This document shows, in pieces, positions 34,991-43,494 of a stretch of 64,000 nucleotides of DNA (its first letter is position 1; every line of letters starts with the position of its first letter). Below the pieces are notes generated by a model. That model worked only from the letters and a program-made list of their open reading frames with translations, ran no database searches and was not told the origin of the DNA. The stretch lies in NCBI RefSeq assembly GCF_018860545.1, contig NZ_JAHKPN010000012.1, positions 62,001 through 126,000 of the forward strand, given 5' to 3'. Position numbers and translations under genes: made by a program. The DNA is from Winogradskyella psychrotolerans (lineage in GTDB: Bacteria > Bacteroidota > Bacteroidia > Flavobacteriales > Flavobacteriaceae).

Positions 34991-37666
34991 ATGACTCAAA
35001 ATAAAAAATACCTCACGTTATCTGGATTAGAACCCTTAGTAATAACACCAGAAAGCAACTTCATCAACGTTGGAGAACGCACCAACGTCACTGGCTCTCG
35101 TAAATTTCTTCGACTAATTAAAGAAGAAAAATACGATGAAGCCTTAGAAGTAGCACGAGACCAAGTTGATGGAGGCGCGCAAATCCTTGATGTTAACATG
35201 GACGAAGGCATGTTAGATGGTGTTTATGCCATGACCACCTTTTTAAATTTAATTGCATCAGAACCCGATATTTCTAGAATTCCGTTGATGATTGATAGTT
35301 CTAAATGGGAAATTATAGAAGCGGGATTGCAAGTCGCGCAAGGAAAATGTGTCGTTAATTCTATAAGTTTAAAGGAAGGTGAAGCACAATTTAAACATCA
35401 TGCTAAACTGATAAAACGTTATGGTGCTGCTGTTGTGGTGATGGCTTTTGATGAAGAAGGCCAAGCCGATAATTACGATAGACGCATCGAAATTTGTAAA
35501 CGTTCGTATCATATTTTAGTCAACGAACTTAAATTTCCTGCTCAAGATATCATTTTTGACCCCAATATTTTTCCCGTTGCTACTGGAATGGACGAGCATC
35601 GCAGAAATGCGCTCGACTTTTTTGAAGCTACTAAATGGATTCGTGAAAACTTACCTCATGCCAATGTTTCTGGAGGTGTGAGTAATGTGTCATTTTCATT
35701 TAGAGGAAATAATATTGTGAGAGAAGCCATGCATTCGGCATTTTTATATCACGCGATTAAAAACGGGATGAACATGGGAATCGTCAACCCAACAATGCTT
35801 GAGGTCTATGATGAAATTGATAAAGATTTATTAGAACGTGTTGAAGATGTTTTGTTCGATAGACGCGATGATGCCACAGAACGTTTATTAGATTATGCCG
35901 ATTCTGTAAAAGGACAGAAAAAAGAGCAAGCGGATAAAGTACAAGAATGGAGAAGTGACCCATTACAAAATAGAATTACACACGCCTTAGTAAAAGGAAT
36001 TGATGCTTTTATTCTTGAAGATGTTGAAGAAGCACGTTTAGCAGCTGCCAAACCTATTGAAGTCATAGAAGGTCATTTAATGACTGGTATGAATGTCGTC
36101 GGTGATTTATTCGGTAGTGGTAAAATGTTTTTACCACAGGTTGTAAAATCAGCACGAGTAATGAAAAAAGCCGTTGCTTATTTACAACCTTTTATTGAAG
36201 CAGAAAAAGATGGCAAACAAGAGTTCTCGGGAAGGATTTTAATGGCTACTGTAAAAGGTGATGTGCACGATATAGGAAAGAATATTGTCAGCGTAGTTTT
36301 AGGTTGCAATAATTATGAAATCATTGACCTTGGTGTGATGGTTCCGCCAGAAAAAATTATTGAAACTGCTATTAAGGAAAAGGTTGATATCATTGGATTG
36401 AGTGGTTTAATAACCCCATCGTTAGACGAAATGGTTTACGTTTCAAAATCCTTAGAAAAACAGAATGTAAAAATCCCATTAATTATTGGTGGCGCCACAA
36501 CGTCTAGAGCACATTCCGCTGTAAAAATCGCACCACATTATAACAATACGGTGGTTCATATTAATGATGCTTCAAGAGCTGTAACCGTTGTTGGAGATTT
36601 ACTTAAGGAAGACAATAAAATCTATAAAAACCAAATTAGAGAAGAGTATGATGCCTTCCGAGAGCAATTCTTAAAACGTACCAAGAAAAAGGAATATTTG
36701 ACTATTGCTGATGCTCGAAAAAATAAATTTAAAATTAATTGGAAGACCTCTGAAATTGTAAAACCAGAACAATTAGGCATTCAAATTATAGACAATTTTG
36801 ACATTACTAAACTTGAAGATTTTATAGATTGGTCGCCATTTTTTAGAAGTTGGGATTTACATGGAAAATATCCAGCCATTTTAACGGATAATATCGTTGG
36901 CGAACAAGCCACAGAATTATTTGCCGATGCACAAGTGTTATTGAAACGTATTTTTGATGAAAAACTTTTGAAAGCAAAAGCCATCTTTGGACTGTTTGAA
37001 GCCAATACTTTAAATGACGATGATATTGAAATTAAAGATGCTACTGGCAAAACCATAGATACATTCTTAACCCTTCGTCAACAATCTAAAAAATCAGAAG
37101 GCAAACCAAATATTGCTTTAGCCGATTTTATTGCACCAAAAGCAACCAACAAACAAGATTATATGGGCTGTTTTTGTGTGTCTACAGGTTTTGGAATCGC
37201 AGAATTAGCGGCGCAATTTGAAGCAGAGCACGACGATTATAATTCCATTATGATTAAAGCTTTAGCAGATAGACTAGCCGAAGCTTTTGCTGAGTATTTA
37301 CACAAGGAAGTAAGAACAAAACATTGGAGTTATGCCAATAATGAAAACCTGTCTAACGACGAATTAATTAAAGAAAATTATAAAGGTATTAGACCAGCAC
37401 CAGGTTATCCTGCTTGTCCAGACCATTTAGAAAAGAAAACTATTTGGGATATTTTAAAGGTTGAAGAAAACATTGGTGTAAAACTAACGGAAAGCCTAGC
37501 CATGTGGCCAGCAGCAAGTGTCAGCGGTTACTATTTTGGTAATCCTGAAGCTAAATATTTTGGTTTAGGAAAAATAAAAGAAGACCAAATTGAAGATTAT
37601 AGTAAACGTAGAGGAATTTCAAATGAAGAAGCAACGAAATGGTTAAGTCCTAATATTGCGGATTAA
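34991..37666 (+). CDS. metH: Methionine synthase, folate, cobalamin and activation domains (split MetH, C-terminal)
   Basis: The 891-residue protein starts with the pterin-binding domain ([36 protein letters not shown]). A helical cap and the cobalamin-binding domain with [27 protein letters not shown] (His ligand to cobalt) follow. A B12 SxL-type site is [16 protein letters not shown] plus [16 protein letters not shown]. The reactivation domain carries [17 protein letters not shown], the AdoMet site. It transfers the methyl group from methyl-tetrahydrofolate to cobalamin and then to homocysteine on the partner protein. With metF downstream and metZ upstream it makes a methionine unit under one SAM riboswitch. 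Confidence 0.97.
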   Translation: MTQNKKYLTLSGLEPLVITPESNFINVGERTNVTGSRKFLRLIKEEKYDEALEVARDQVDGGAQILDVNMDEGMLDGVYAMTTFLNLIASEPDISRIPLMIDSSKWEIIEAGLQVAQGKCVVNSISLKEGEAQFKHHAKLIKRYGAAVVVMAFDEEGQADNYDRRIEICKRSYHILVNELKFPAQDIIFDPNIFPVATGMDEHRRNALDFFEATKWIRENLPHANVSGGVSNVSFSFRGNNIVREAMHSAFLYHAIKNGMNMGIVNPTMLEVYDEIDKDLLERVEDVLFDRRDDATERLLDYADSVKGQKKEQADKVQEWRSDPLQNRITHALVKGIDAFILEDVEEARLAAAKPIEVIEGHLMTGMNVVGDLFGSGKMFLPQVVKSARVMKKAVAYLQPFIEAEKDGKQEFSGRILMATVKGDVHDIGKNIVSVVLGCNNYEIIDLGVMVPPEKIIETAIKEKVDIIGLSGLITPSLDEMVYVSKSLEKQNVKIPLIIGGATTSRAHSAVKIAPHYNNTVVHINDASRAVTVVGDLLKEDNKIYKNQIREEYDAFREQFLKRTKKKEYLTIADARKNKFKINWKTSEIVKPEQLGIQIIDNFDITKLEDFIDWSPFFRSWDLHGKYPAILTDNIVGEQATELFADAQVLLKRIFDEKLLKAKAIFGLFEANTLNDDDIEIKDATGKTIDTFLTLRQQSKKSEGKPNIALADFIAPKATNKQDYMGCFCVSTGFGIAELAAQFEAEHDDYNSIMIKALADRLAEAFAEYLHKEVRTKHWSYANNENLSNDELIKENYKGIRPAPGYPACPDHLEKKTIWDILKVEENIGVKLTESLAMWPAASVSGYYFGNPEAKYFGLGKIKEDQIEDYSKRRGISNEEATKWLSPNIAD

Positions 37667-37681
37667 TTGAATAGAGACAAA

Positions 37682-37713
37682 AGACCTTGCAGGTTTTAAA
37701 AACCTAGCAGGTC
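37682..37713 (+). terminator. Palindromic repeat A, possible metH terminator
   Basis: AGACCTTGCAGGTTTT and AAAACCTAGCAGGTCT form a long imperfect hairpin 15 bases after the metH stop, followed by TTTTA. It is the first of three related palindromes in this spacer, so it may be both repeat and terminator. Confidence 0.5.
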
Positions 37714-37729
37714 TTTTACAACATTGTGT

Positions 37730-37810
37730 TCCTGCAAGGTTTCATAAACCTTATAGGTATCAGAGCCTGACTTTTTTGCGATCCTGTAAGGTTTATGAAA
37801 CCTGACAGGT
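37730..37810. repeat. Palindromic repeats B and C in the metH-metF spacer
   Basis: CCTGCAAGGTTTCATAAACC at 37731 and CCTGTAAGGTTTATGAAACC at 37783 are two more copies of the ACCTG-AAGGTTT-TAAACCT-AGGT palindrome. The copies diverge in the middle and the arms remain complementary. No flanking duplications or ORF are seen. This is a dispersed non-autonomous palindrome. Confidence 0.65.
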
Positions 37811-37879
37811 ATGAGTAAAAAGTAACGCCAAAATAAAAGATATTACATTAAAAAGATACCCACTTTCGTGGGCAATATT

Positions 37880-38833
37880 ATGAAAGTAACAGACCACATA
37901 AAAAACGCTAACGGAAAAACCTTATTTTCTTTTGAAATCATTCCACCAAAAAAAGGAAATAGCATACAACAACTCTATAATAACATTGACCCATTAATGG
38001 AATTCAATCCACCATTTATAGATGTGACGACCTCTAGAGAAGAATACCTTTACATTGAAAAAGAAGGACTTTTGGATCGTAAAATTACACGTATGCGACC
38101 AGGAACTGTTGGTATTTGTGCTGCGATAAAACATAAGTATGATGTAGATACGGTTCCACACGTACTCTGTGGTGGCTTTACCAAAGAGGAAACAGAATAT
38201 TTACTCGTAGATTGTCATTATTTAGGCATCAATAATGTAATGGCTTTACGTGGTGATGCCATGAAACACGAACAATATTTTAAAGCTTGTGATGGTGGTC
38301 ATCAATTTGCAAAAGGTTTGGTGAGTCAAATTCAAAATTTAAATAAAGGCCAATATTTACATGATGTTATGGAAGCTGATGGTAAATCTGATTTCTGTAT
38401 TGGAGTCGCTGGTTACCCCGAAAAACACTTAGAAGCACCCTCGTTAAAAACCGATTTAAAACGACTAAAAGAAAAGGTTGATGCTGGTGCAGATTACGTA
38501 GTAACGCAGATGTTTTTTGACAATAGTAAATATTTTGAATTTGTTGAAGCCGCCAAGGCCGAAGGCATTACTGTACCTATTATTCCAGGGATTAAGCCTA
38601 TTGCTGTAAAACGTCATTTACAATTATTACCTCAGGTATTTAAAATTGATTTGCCTGAAGATTTAATAGAAGCTGTAGATGGCTGTAAAAGCAATGAGCA
38701 AGTGCGGCAAGTTGGGGTTGAATGGGCCATTCAACAATCTAAGGAATTACAGCAAGCAGGTGTACCTGTTCTGCACTACTATTCTATGGGAAAAAGCGAT
38801 AACATAAAAGCGATTGCTTCTGAGTTGTTTTAA
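37880..38833 (+). CDS. metF: 5,10-methylenetetrahydrofolate reductase
   Basis: The start is ATG 37880 (MKVTDHIKNANGKTLFSFEIIPPKKGNSI). An in-frame GTG 12 bases earlier lies in a hairpin CCCAC-tttc-GTGGG (37859-37872) that may occlude the start. The 317-residue TIM-barrel flavoprotein shows LFSFEIIPPKKG (catalytic Glu), FIDVTTSREEYL and GINNVMALRGD. The TQMFFDNSKYFEFV motif and PGIKPIAVKRHLQLL are also present. It makes 5-methyltetrahydrofolate with NAD(P)H and FAD, feeding the split MetH encoded just upstream. Confidence 0.95.
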   Translation: MKVTDHIKNANGKTLFSFEIIPPKKGNSIQQLYNNIDPLMEFNPPFIDVTTSREEYLYIEKEGLLDRKITRMRPGTVGICAAIKHKYDVDTVPHVLCGGFTKEETEYLLVDCHYLGINNVMALRGDAMKHEQYFKACDGGHQFAKGLVSQIQNLNKGQYLHDVMEADGKSDFCIGVAGYPEKHLEAPSLKTDLKRLKEKVDAGADYVVTQMFFDNSKYFEFVEAAKAEGITVPIIPGIKPIAVKRHLQLLPQVFKIDLPEDLIEAVDGCKSNEQVRQVGVEWAIQQSKELQQAGVPVLHYYSMGKSDNIKAIASELF

Positions 38834-38835
38834 TC

Positions 38836-39648
38836 TTAAGATTTTTTCTTAGTGACGACATTTAAAGTTAAACCAAAAATAATAAGCAAAATGCCAACTA
38901 AACTAAACATTGTATAGGTCTCTCCAAACCAAACCAAACCCATTATCATCGTAAAAATAACTTCAAGATATTTCAATGGAGCAACCTGATTGGTCTCTCC
39001 AATTTGCATAGCCTTTGTCATATATAACTGTGCAAAATATCCAAAAACACCTAAACTCATTAATATTAACCACTCCACTCCAATTGGCATAATCCAACTG
39101 TTTATTGCTAAAATCCCACCAATCACAGTAGAAATCACCATAAAATAATTCACCACAACCACAGGATGATCATCATTTCCTATTTTTCTAATGGTTATAA
39201 AAACTAAACCTGAAAACAAGGCTGATATCAAAGCATACATAAGACCTTCAAGTGGTGTTTCACTATCAAATCCTTTAAGGATTACGACTCCTAAAAAGGC
39301 AATTCCAAAAAACAACCATTGTATTGGTCGTACTTTTTCTTTAAGAAAAAACAACGCAAAAAAAGCTGCAAAAATTGGTGCTATATACCGAATTGAAACG
39401 GCAGTTCCCATAGCGATATATTTTATGGACAGAAAAAATAAAGTCATTGAGATAAGCCCAAAGACACTTCGTAAGATTAATAATCCTTTTTTATTTCCTA
39501 AAATTGAAATTTTATTTTTTATCAAAAACGGAAACGTAAAAAATAACGATCCTAGTGCTCTAAAAAACACAATCTGATAAACACTAAAGTTACTAAGCGA
39601 CTTTACAAATACATTTAAGAATGTAAATGCAAGCGCACTAATTATCAT
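38836..39648 (-). CDS. EamA/DMT-family membrane transporter
   Basis: The 270-residue protein has about ten membrane helices in two EamA repeats (VFFRALGSLFFTFPFLI, AMGTAVSIRYIAPIFAAFFALFFLKEKV, then NQVAPLKYLEVIFTMIMGLVWFGETYTMFSLVGILLIIFGL). It probably exports a small metabolite; the substrate is unknown. The frame upstream of ATG 39648 continues for nine codons (ILKKAIQY-like residues), but contains no ATG, GTG or TTG before a stop. The true start may thus be the ATG listed, leaving a short first helix, or a rare start. It is convergent with metF, with only two bases between. Confidence 0.88.
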   Translation of the reverse strand: MIISALAFTFLNVFVKSLSNFSVYQIVFFRALGSLFFTFPFLIKNKISILGNKKGLLILRSVFGLISMTLFFLSIKYIAMGTAVSIRYIAPIFAAFFALFFLKEKVRPIQWLFFGIAFLGVVILKGFDSETPLEGLMYALISALFSGLVFITIRKIGNDDHPVVVVNYFMVISTVIGGILAINSWIMPIGVEWLILMSLGVFGYFAQLYMTKAMQIGETNQVAPLKYLEVIFTMIMGLVWFGETYTMFSLVGILLIIFGLTLNVVTKKKS

Positions 39649-39849
39649 GTATTGAATGGCTTTTTTCAGAATTTAAATTTTTAGAAAAAATGTAACAAAA
39701 ACATCTTGTTCTTAATGAGGCAATTTACGTATAAAATATGTTTTGAAGTACAAGTCTAAATCAAATAAACAGTAATATAACCACTTGAGAGCTTATATCA
39801 TTCTAAAGATAAGATGCTATTTGATTTCATCTATTCGGAAAAAAATTAA

Positions 39850-39882
39850 AAAACCCTGTAAATTTTAAATTTACAGGGTTTT
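39850..39882 (-). terminator. Intrinsic terminator of the secreted binding-protein gene
   Basis: Perfect 16-bp stem AAAACCCTGTAAATTT / AAATTTACAGGGTTTT with a one-base loop. It lies 32 bases past the stop codon on the reverse strand. Confidence 0.85.
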
Positions 39883-39914
39883 ACTTTAAGCGAATAACCA
39901 GTTTTTAATCCCAA

Positions 39915-40871
39915 TTATTCAACAATAAACCTTTTTGTTGTCACAGCGTTATCAGCAGAAATTCTCAATAAATAAACACCACTTTCTAAAGAAGAAATAT
40001 TTAATTTATTTTCCACTAATTCATTTTGCTCTAAAACTTTTGCTCCTAAAATATTGAACACATTTATAGAAGTGATGTCAACATTGCCAGCTTCAATTGA
40101 CAAGAAATTTTTTGCAGGATTAGGATATATACTAATTTTAGACGCTAAAAGATCATCTACAGAAGCTGTTCCATCTTCAACAAACGAAAAATTGTCATAA
40201 AACACTTCAGTATCATCATCAATAGACCCAAGAGATCTCACATAAACCACAGCAAAAGTATTAGTTGCTGTAAAAGAAACTGTAGTAAACGTCGCCCATT
40301 CATCAGCAGCTACAATATCCATATAAGCATCAACACTTGCATCAGCAGCACCATTAGCATCAATACCATTCTCATCTGTAATTTCAGTATTTAAAATATA
40401 TACTTCTGAATCAGTACCTGCAGCCTCAGAACGTGACTCAACTGAAAAAATATAATTAGTACCAATTGTAAGTCCCACTACCTTTTGGTATAGACGACGC
40501 GAACTTCCCGTTATTGATGGGCTTCCATCATCATACAATTTAACACCTCGTGTGCCGTTATTTCCACTACTTGTAGACCCTGGTTGTTCATCTAAAGAAC
40601 CTGCCTCTCCAAGGTATTTAATTTCTAAAGCATCTTCTAAATCAGAATTATTCCAAATAGCTCTGTAAGGGCTATCGATATCCATACCACTTTCATTTTC
40701 TATTGTACTATTAGGAGTCATATCATAAGCATCTGCATTATCACTAGTACTACTTGTATGCTCATCACACGTCGCGTTTAACATAAGATTCTGACTCCAA
40801 CCGAAATTGAAACACAAACTGAACACCAATAAGATGTATAATGTTTTTGTAGAAAGTAATTTTGTTTTCAT
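39915..40871 (-). CDS. Secreted carbohydrate-binding-like protein with T9SS sorting domain
   Basis: The 318-residue protein has a signal peptide (TLYILLVFSLCFNFGWSQ). The ~195-residue domain begins LMLNATCDEHTSSTSDNADAYDMTPN and includes PYRAIWNNSDLEDALEIKYLGE, GGTKLYDDGSPSITGSSRRLYQKV-like segments and VFYDNFSFVEDG. It looks like a jelly-roll carbohydrate-binding module. Its C-terminus (about 245-318, ISIYPNPAKNFLSIEAGNVD, LESGVYLLRISADNAVTTKRFIVE) is a type A T9SS sorting domain. The promoter carries two TTGG-type operator copies adjacent to a TATATTTG -7 box. It is divergent from the first jelly-roll lyase gene. A role in binding the locus polysaccharide on or outside the cell is inferred. 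Confidence 0.75.
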   Translation of the reverse strand: MKTKLLSTKTLYILLVFSLCFNFGWSQNLMLNATCDEHTSSTSDNADAYDMTPNSTIENESGMDIDSPYRAIWNNSDLEDALEIKYLGEAGSLDEQPGSTSSGNNGTRGVKLYDDGSPSITGSSRRLYQKVVGLTIGTNYIFSVESRSEAAGTDSEVYILNTEITDENGIDANGAADASVDAYMDIVAADEWATFTTVSFTATNTFAVVYVRSLGSIDDDTEVFYDNFSFVEDGTASVDDLLASKISIYPNPAKNFLSIEAGNVDITSINVFNILGAKVLEQNELVENKLNISSLESGVYLLRISADNAVTTKRFIVE

Positions 40872-41141
40872 AATTATTGTATTTAATTAGTTAATATTTA
40901 GATTTTTATACTGGTTTACCAATCTGGTTTACCAAATATAATAAAAAATTCACTAGCTATTACGTTTTCGCAATTAAATTCATAAAAAAAATAGCTTTTT
41001 TAGACCACTAAAGGAATTGAAAGGGGTCTTTTATATGAAATGCCTAAAAATTTAACATATAAATTCATACCTAAGTGACAAGATTCCTCAAAATAAAACT
41101 TATATTGGTTAACCAATTTAGCGTGTTTAAACTTCTGTATT
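40872..41141. promoter_or_regulatory. Divergent control region with tandem TGGTTTACCA operators
   Basis: Two identical sites CTGGTTTACCAA lie at 40911-40922 and 40924-40935, exactly 13 bases apart. The second overlaps a -7 box TATATTTG (reverse strand, 40933-40940) of the binding-protein gene. A third, perfectly palindromic site TTGGTTAACCAA is at 41105-41116. It overlaps a TATATTGG -7-like element 26 bases upstream of the lyase ATG. This arrangement is that of a repressor site covering the promoter. Confidence 0.75.
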
Positions 41142-42209
41142 ATGAACTTAAAATTAATTGCGTTTACATTGCTTTATCTGTGTGCACAACTCTCGATTGC
41201 GCAAGTCATATTGAATTCAAATGGGCCTGGCGATACTTACGAAGAAATCAATGCGGTTTTAGCACCAGGATACAATGTTATAGAAGTACCCGACTGTGGC
41301 CATACTGAATTTGGCCGACATATTGATGAAGTTTTTGATACCGAATTAAACACCTATGTGTTTCGGTTTATAGCACATCAAACTCCAGATAATGACCGTT
41401 GCCTAAATTTTGACAGACAACGTACCGAAATTAAGACTTATGATCAGTCTCCAGAAAATTTACAAGCAGTACCTGAAGAAACGGTAGTATATCAATGGAA
41501 ATTTAAATTACCAAGTGATTTTCAGGTCTCTCCAAACTTTACACATTTGCATCAAATTAAATCTGTAGGTGGTGCTTATGCTTCTATACCTATGATTACA
41601 CTTACAGCTAGAAAAGCAACTCCCGACCGTATTGAATTACGCCAAACTCCAACAACTAATCAAACCACCTTACTCACCGCAAATTTAAATTTATTTAGAG
41701 GGCATTGGGTAGACGTTACAGAACGTATTACTTATGGCAATTCAGGTCGTTATTCTATAATAATAAATCGAATTTCCGATAACACTACTATTTTAAGTTA
41801 CACGAATGATGACATAGATATGTGGCAAGATGGTGCAACTTTTGCACGACCAAAATGGGGCATTTACAGAAGTCTAATCAACATTGATGATTTACAAGAT
41901 GAAGTTGTATTATTCAACAACTTTAGTATTGAAGAGATAGATCCTTTATCCATTTCAGATTTAGAATCCCAAGCCAATGAAGTGCTATTAATTCCTAATC
42001 CCTCAAAAGATCGTGTTACACTGAAAAACATGGAGTCAATAGATTATGATAGTATTCTATTATGTGATAGTTCTGGAAGAGAGATTCAACGATCTAACCG
42101 ATTACATAACCACACTTTTGAAGTTTCTGGTTTGGCTTCGGGATTATACTTCATAACTGTATTAAAATCAAATCGACCTATTACAACTTTAAAATGTATA
42201 ATTGAGTAA
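41142..42209 (+). CDS. Secreted heparinase-I-like jelly-roll polysaccharide lyase candidate, copy 1, with T9SS domain
   Basis: The 355-residue protein has signal MNLKLIAFTLLYLCAQLSIAQ. Residues about 22-265 resemble the Polysacc_lyase (PF14099, heparin lyase I-like) jelly-roll. Visible features are R94/E96 in FDRQRTEIK, VVYQWKFKLPSDF, H135/H137 and Q138 in FTHLHQIK, RIELRQT, HWVDVTERI, and K238 with WGIYRS. Two Cys (C52, C87) could form a disulfide. Residues 270-355 are a T9SS type A sorting domain (LIPNPSKDRVTLKNM). The best guess is an endo-lyase on alginate or a glucuronan-like polyuronide; the family number is not assigned. A second copy is at 49536. The RQ-E-K, HQI and Y triad is compatible with beta-elimination. 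Confidence 0.7.
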   Translation: MNLKLIAFTLLYLCAQLSIAQVILNSNGPGDTYEEINAVLAPGYNVIEVPDCGHTEFGRHIDEVFDTELNTYVFRFIAHQTPDNDRCLNFDRQRTEIKTYDQSPENLQAVPEETVVYQWKFKLPSDFQVSPNFTHLHQIKSVGGAYASIPMITLTARKATPDRIELRQTPTTNQTTLLTANLNLFRGHWVDVTERITYGNSGRYSIIINRISDNTTILSYTNDDIDMWQDGATFARPKWGIYRSLINIDDLQDEVVLFNNFSIEEIDPLSISDLESQANEVLLIPNPSKDRVTLKNMESIDYDSILLCDSSGREIQRSNRLHNHTFEVSGLASGLYFITVLKSNRPITTLKCIIE

Positions 42210-42225
42210 TGCTTTAAAAAAGGAA

Positions 42226-42741
42226 TTATCCTTTTAAAACATTCATTAAACTGGCGTATGAACGTTTTTTGATGTCTTCGGTAGATTGATTACAATCGAT
42301 AACCAATAACTCAACAGGAAATGAATAACCGGTATATTGAGAGCTTTGTTTGTTTTCTGCAGAAACTACAATGATTCCATCTATAGAGCCGTCACTAAGA
42401 CTTTTAATATAATTTAATTCTTTAGTATCTGAATTAAAAGATTGGTAAAATAGAATTCTATATCCTAAGATTTCAGCGGACTTTTGCAAATGGCTAAGCG
42501 ACTGACCATAGCAAGCCTCAGTTACCTGTGGTACAATAACCGCAATAGCACCCGTTTTTTGCATTCTAAGAGAAACAGCATAACTATTTGGTACATAGTC
42601 ATGCTGTTTAGCTATAGTTTTAATTGTATCTCGTGTAGCCTTACTAATCTCAAGCTTATCATTTAAAGCTTTAGACACCGTAGATATAGAATATCCAGAT
42701 AAAGACGAAAGTTCTTTTATAGTTACAGCTGACGATTTCAA
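42226..42741 (-). CDS. LacI-family regulator, half-length (DNA-binding domain plus partial effector domain)
   Basis: The 171-residue protein begins with a LacI helix-turn-helix and hinge (VTIKELSSLSGYSISTVSKALNDKLEISKATRDTIKTIAKQHDYVPNSYAVSLR). Next is the first part of the periplasmic-binding-like domain (GAIAVIVPQVTEACYGQSLSHLQKSAEILGYRILFYQSF, GIIVVSAE). A normal LacI has about 340 residues. Here the chain stops in KRSYASLMNVLKG, and the lyase gene begins to run in from the other side 16 bases later. The second effector lobe is absent and no frameshifted remainder is visible. It is the last gene of kdgK-pfk-kdgA, 3 bases after kdgA. It could still dimerise and bind operators, perhaps acting without ligand or as a competitor. 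Confidence 0.8.
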   Translation of the reverse strand: MKSSAVTIKELSSLSGYSISTVSKALNDKLEISKATRDTIKTIAKQHDYVPNSYAVSLRMQKTGAIAVIVPQVTEACYGQSLSHLQKSAEILGYRILFYQSFNSDTKELNYIKSLSDGSIDGIIVVSAENKQSSQYTGYSFPVELLVIDCNQSTEDIKKRSYASLMNVLKG

Positions 42742-42744
42742 TAG

Positions 42745-43413
42745 TTATGATTTTAAAGCACTAATTATACTTAAAGCATTTCTGGTATCTAATTCAATTT
42801 TTGCTAAATCATAATTACCATCTGCACCTTTTGCAATCAATTTAGAGCCCATACCAACACAGGTTACACCAGCTTTAAACCAACCTTCTAAATTTTCTTT
42901 AGTTGGAGACACACCACCTGTAGGCATAATGCTTGTCCATGGTTGAGGACCTCTTATAGCCTTAACAAAATCAGGACCATAAATACCTCCTGGAAAAAGT
43001 TTTACAACTTCACAACCTAACTCTTCTGCTCTACAAATTTCGGTTAAAGAACCACATCCTGGAGACCATGCTACTTTACGTCTATTACATACTATTGCAA
43101 TATCTTCTCTCAAAACTGGAGTTACAATAAAGTTAGCACCGAGAGCCATAAAACGCGAGGCAGATGCTGCATCTGTAACAGAACCAACTCCCATAATCAT
43201 GCCTGGTAATTCTTTAAGAACCCATTTATTTAATTCACCAAAAACTTCGTGAGCAAAATCACCTCTTGCTGTGAATTCTAATAATCGTGCACCACCATCA
43301 TAAGTAGCTTTGATTACTTTTTTACTTATTTCTAAATCTGAGTTATAAAATAAAGGCACCATTCCGGTTTCTTTCATAACATTTGCGACTTCTATTCTTG
43401 TATAATTTGCCAT
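42745..43413 (-). CDS. kdgA: 2-keto-3-deoxy-6-phosphogluconate aldolase (KDPG aldolase)
   Basis: The 222-residue class I aldolase splits KDPG into pyruvate and glyceraldehyde 3-phosphate. The Schiff-base Lys is K138 in CEVVKLFPGG. E46 and R50 lie in LLEFTARG, and the phosphate loop is GGVSPTKENL. Residue spacing equals that of E. coli Eda (E45, K133) with a short insertion. It follows the kinases of the same pathway by 81 bases and is 3 bases from the half-length lacI. It completes the alginate-derived KDG route. Confidence 0.93.
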   Translation of the reverse strand: MANYTRIEVANVMKETGMVPLFYNSDLEISKKVIKATYDGGARLLEFTARGDFAHEVFGELNKWVLKELPGMIMGVGSVTDAASASRFMALGANFIVTPVLREDIAIVCNRRKVAWSPGCGSLTEICRAEELGCEVVKLFPGGIYGPDFVKAIRGPQPWTSIMPTGGVSPTKENLEGWFKAGVTCVGMGSKLIAKGADGNYDLAKIELDTRNALSIISALKS

Positions 43414-43430
43414 AATAAATCTTGTTTTTC

Positions 43431-43450
43431 ATTCCCATTACGTTGGGAAT
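43431..43450. repeat. 20-bp palindrome in the pfk-kdgA spacer
   Basis: ATTCCCA-ttacgt-TGGGAAT forms a 7-bp stem. It resembles the ATTCCTGC palindromes elsewhere but with different arms. Nearby at 43465 is a degenerate ACCT-AGGGTTTTAAAA copy of the metH-metF repeat. Confidence 0.4.
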
Positions 43451-43494
43451 CGTTTAATATTTATACCTACAGGGTTTTAAAATCTCATAGGAAT

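Noticed and set aside
37682..37810. The three palindromes as a CRISPR array
   Set aside because: Copies are unequal, unevenly spaced and palindromic without spacers; no cas genes are present.
39191..39577. Forward open frame of 128 codons inside the EamA transporter gene
   Set aside because: It is a shadow of the membrane protein on the other strand.
41075..41308. Forward open frame overlapping the lyase start
   Set aside because: It runs in another frame through the promoter operator and the lyase signal peptide; it has no domain.
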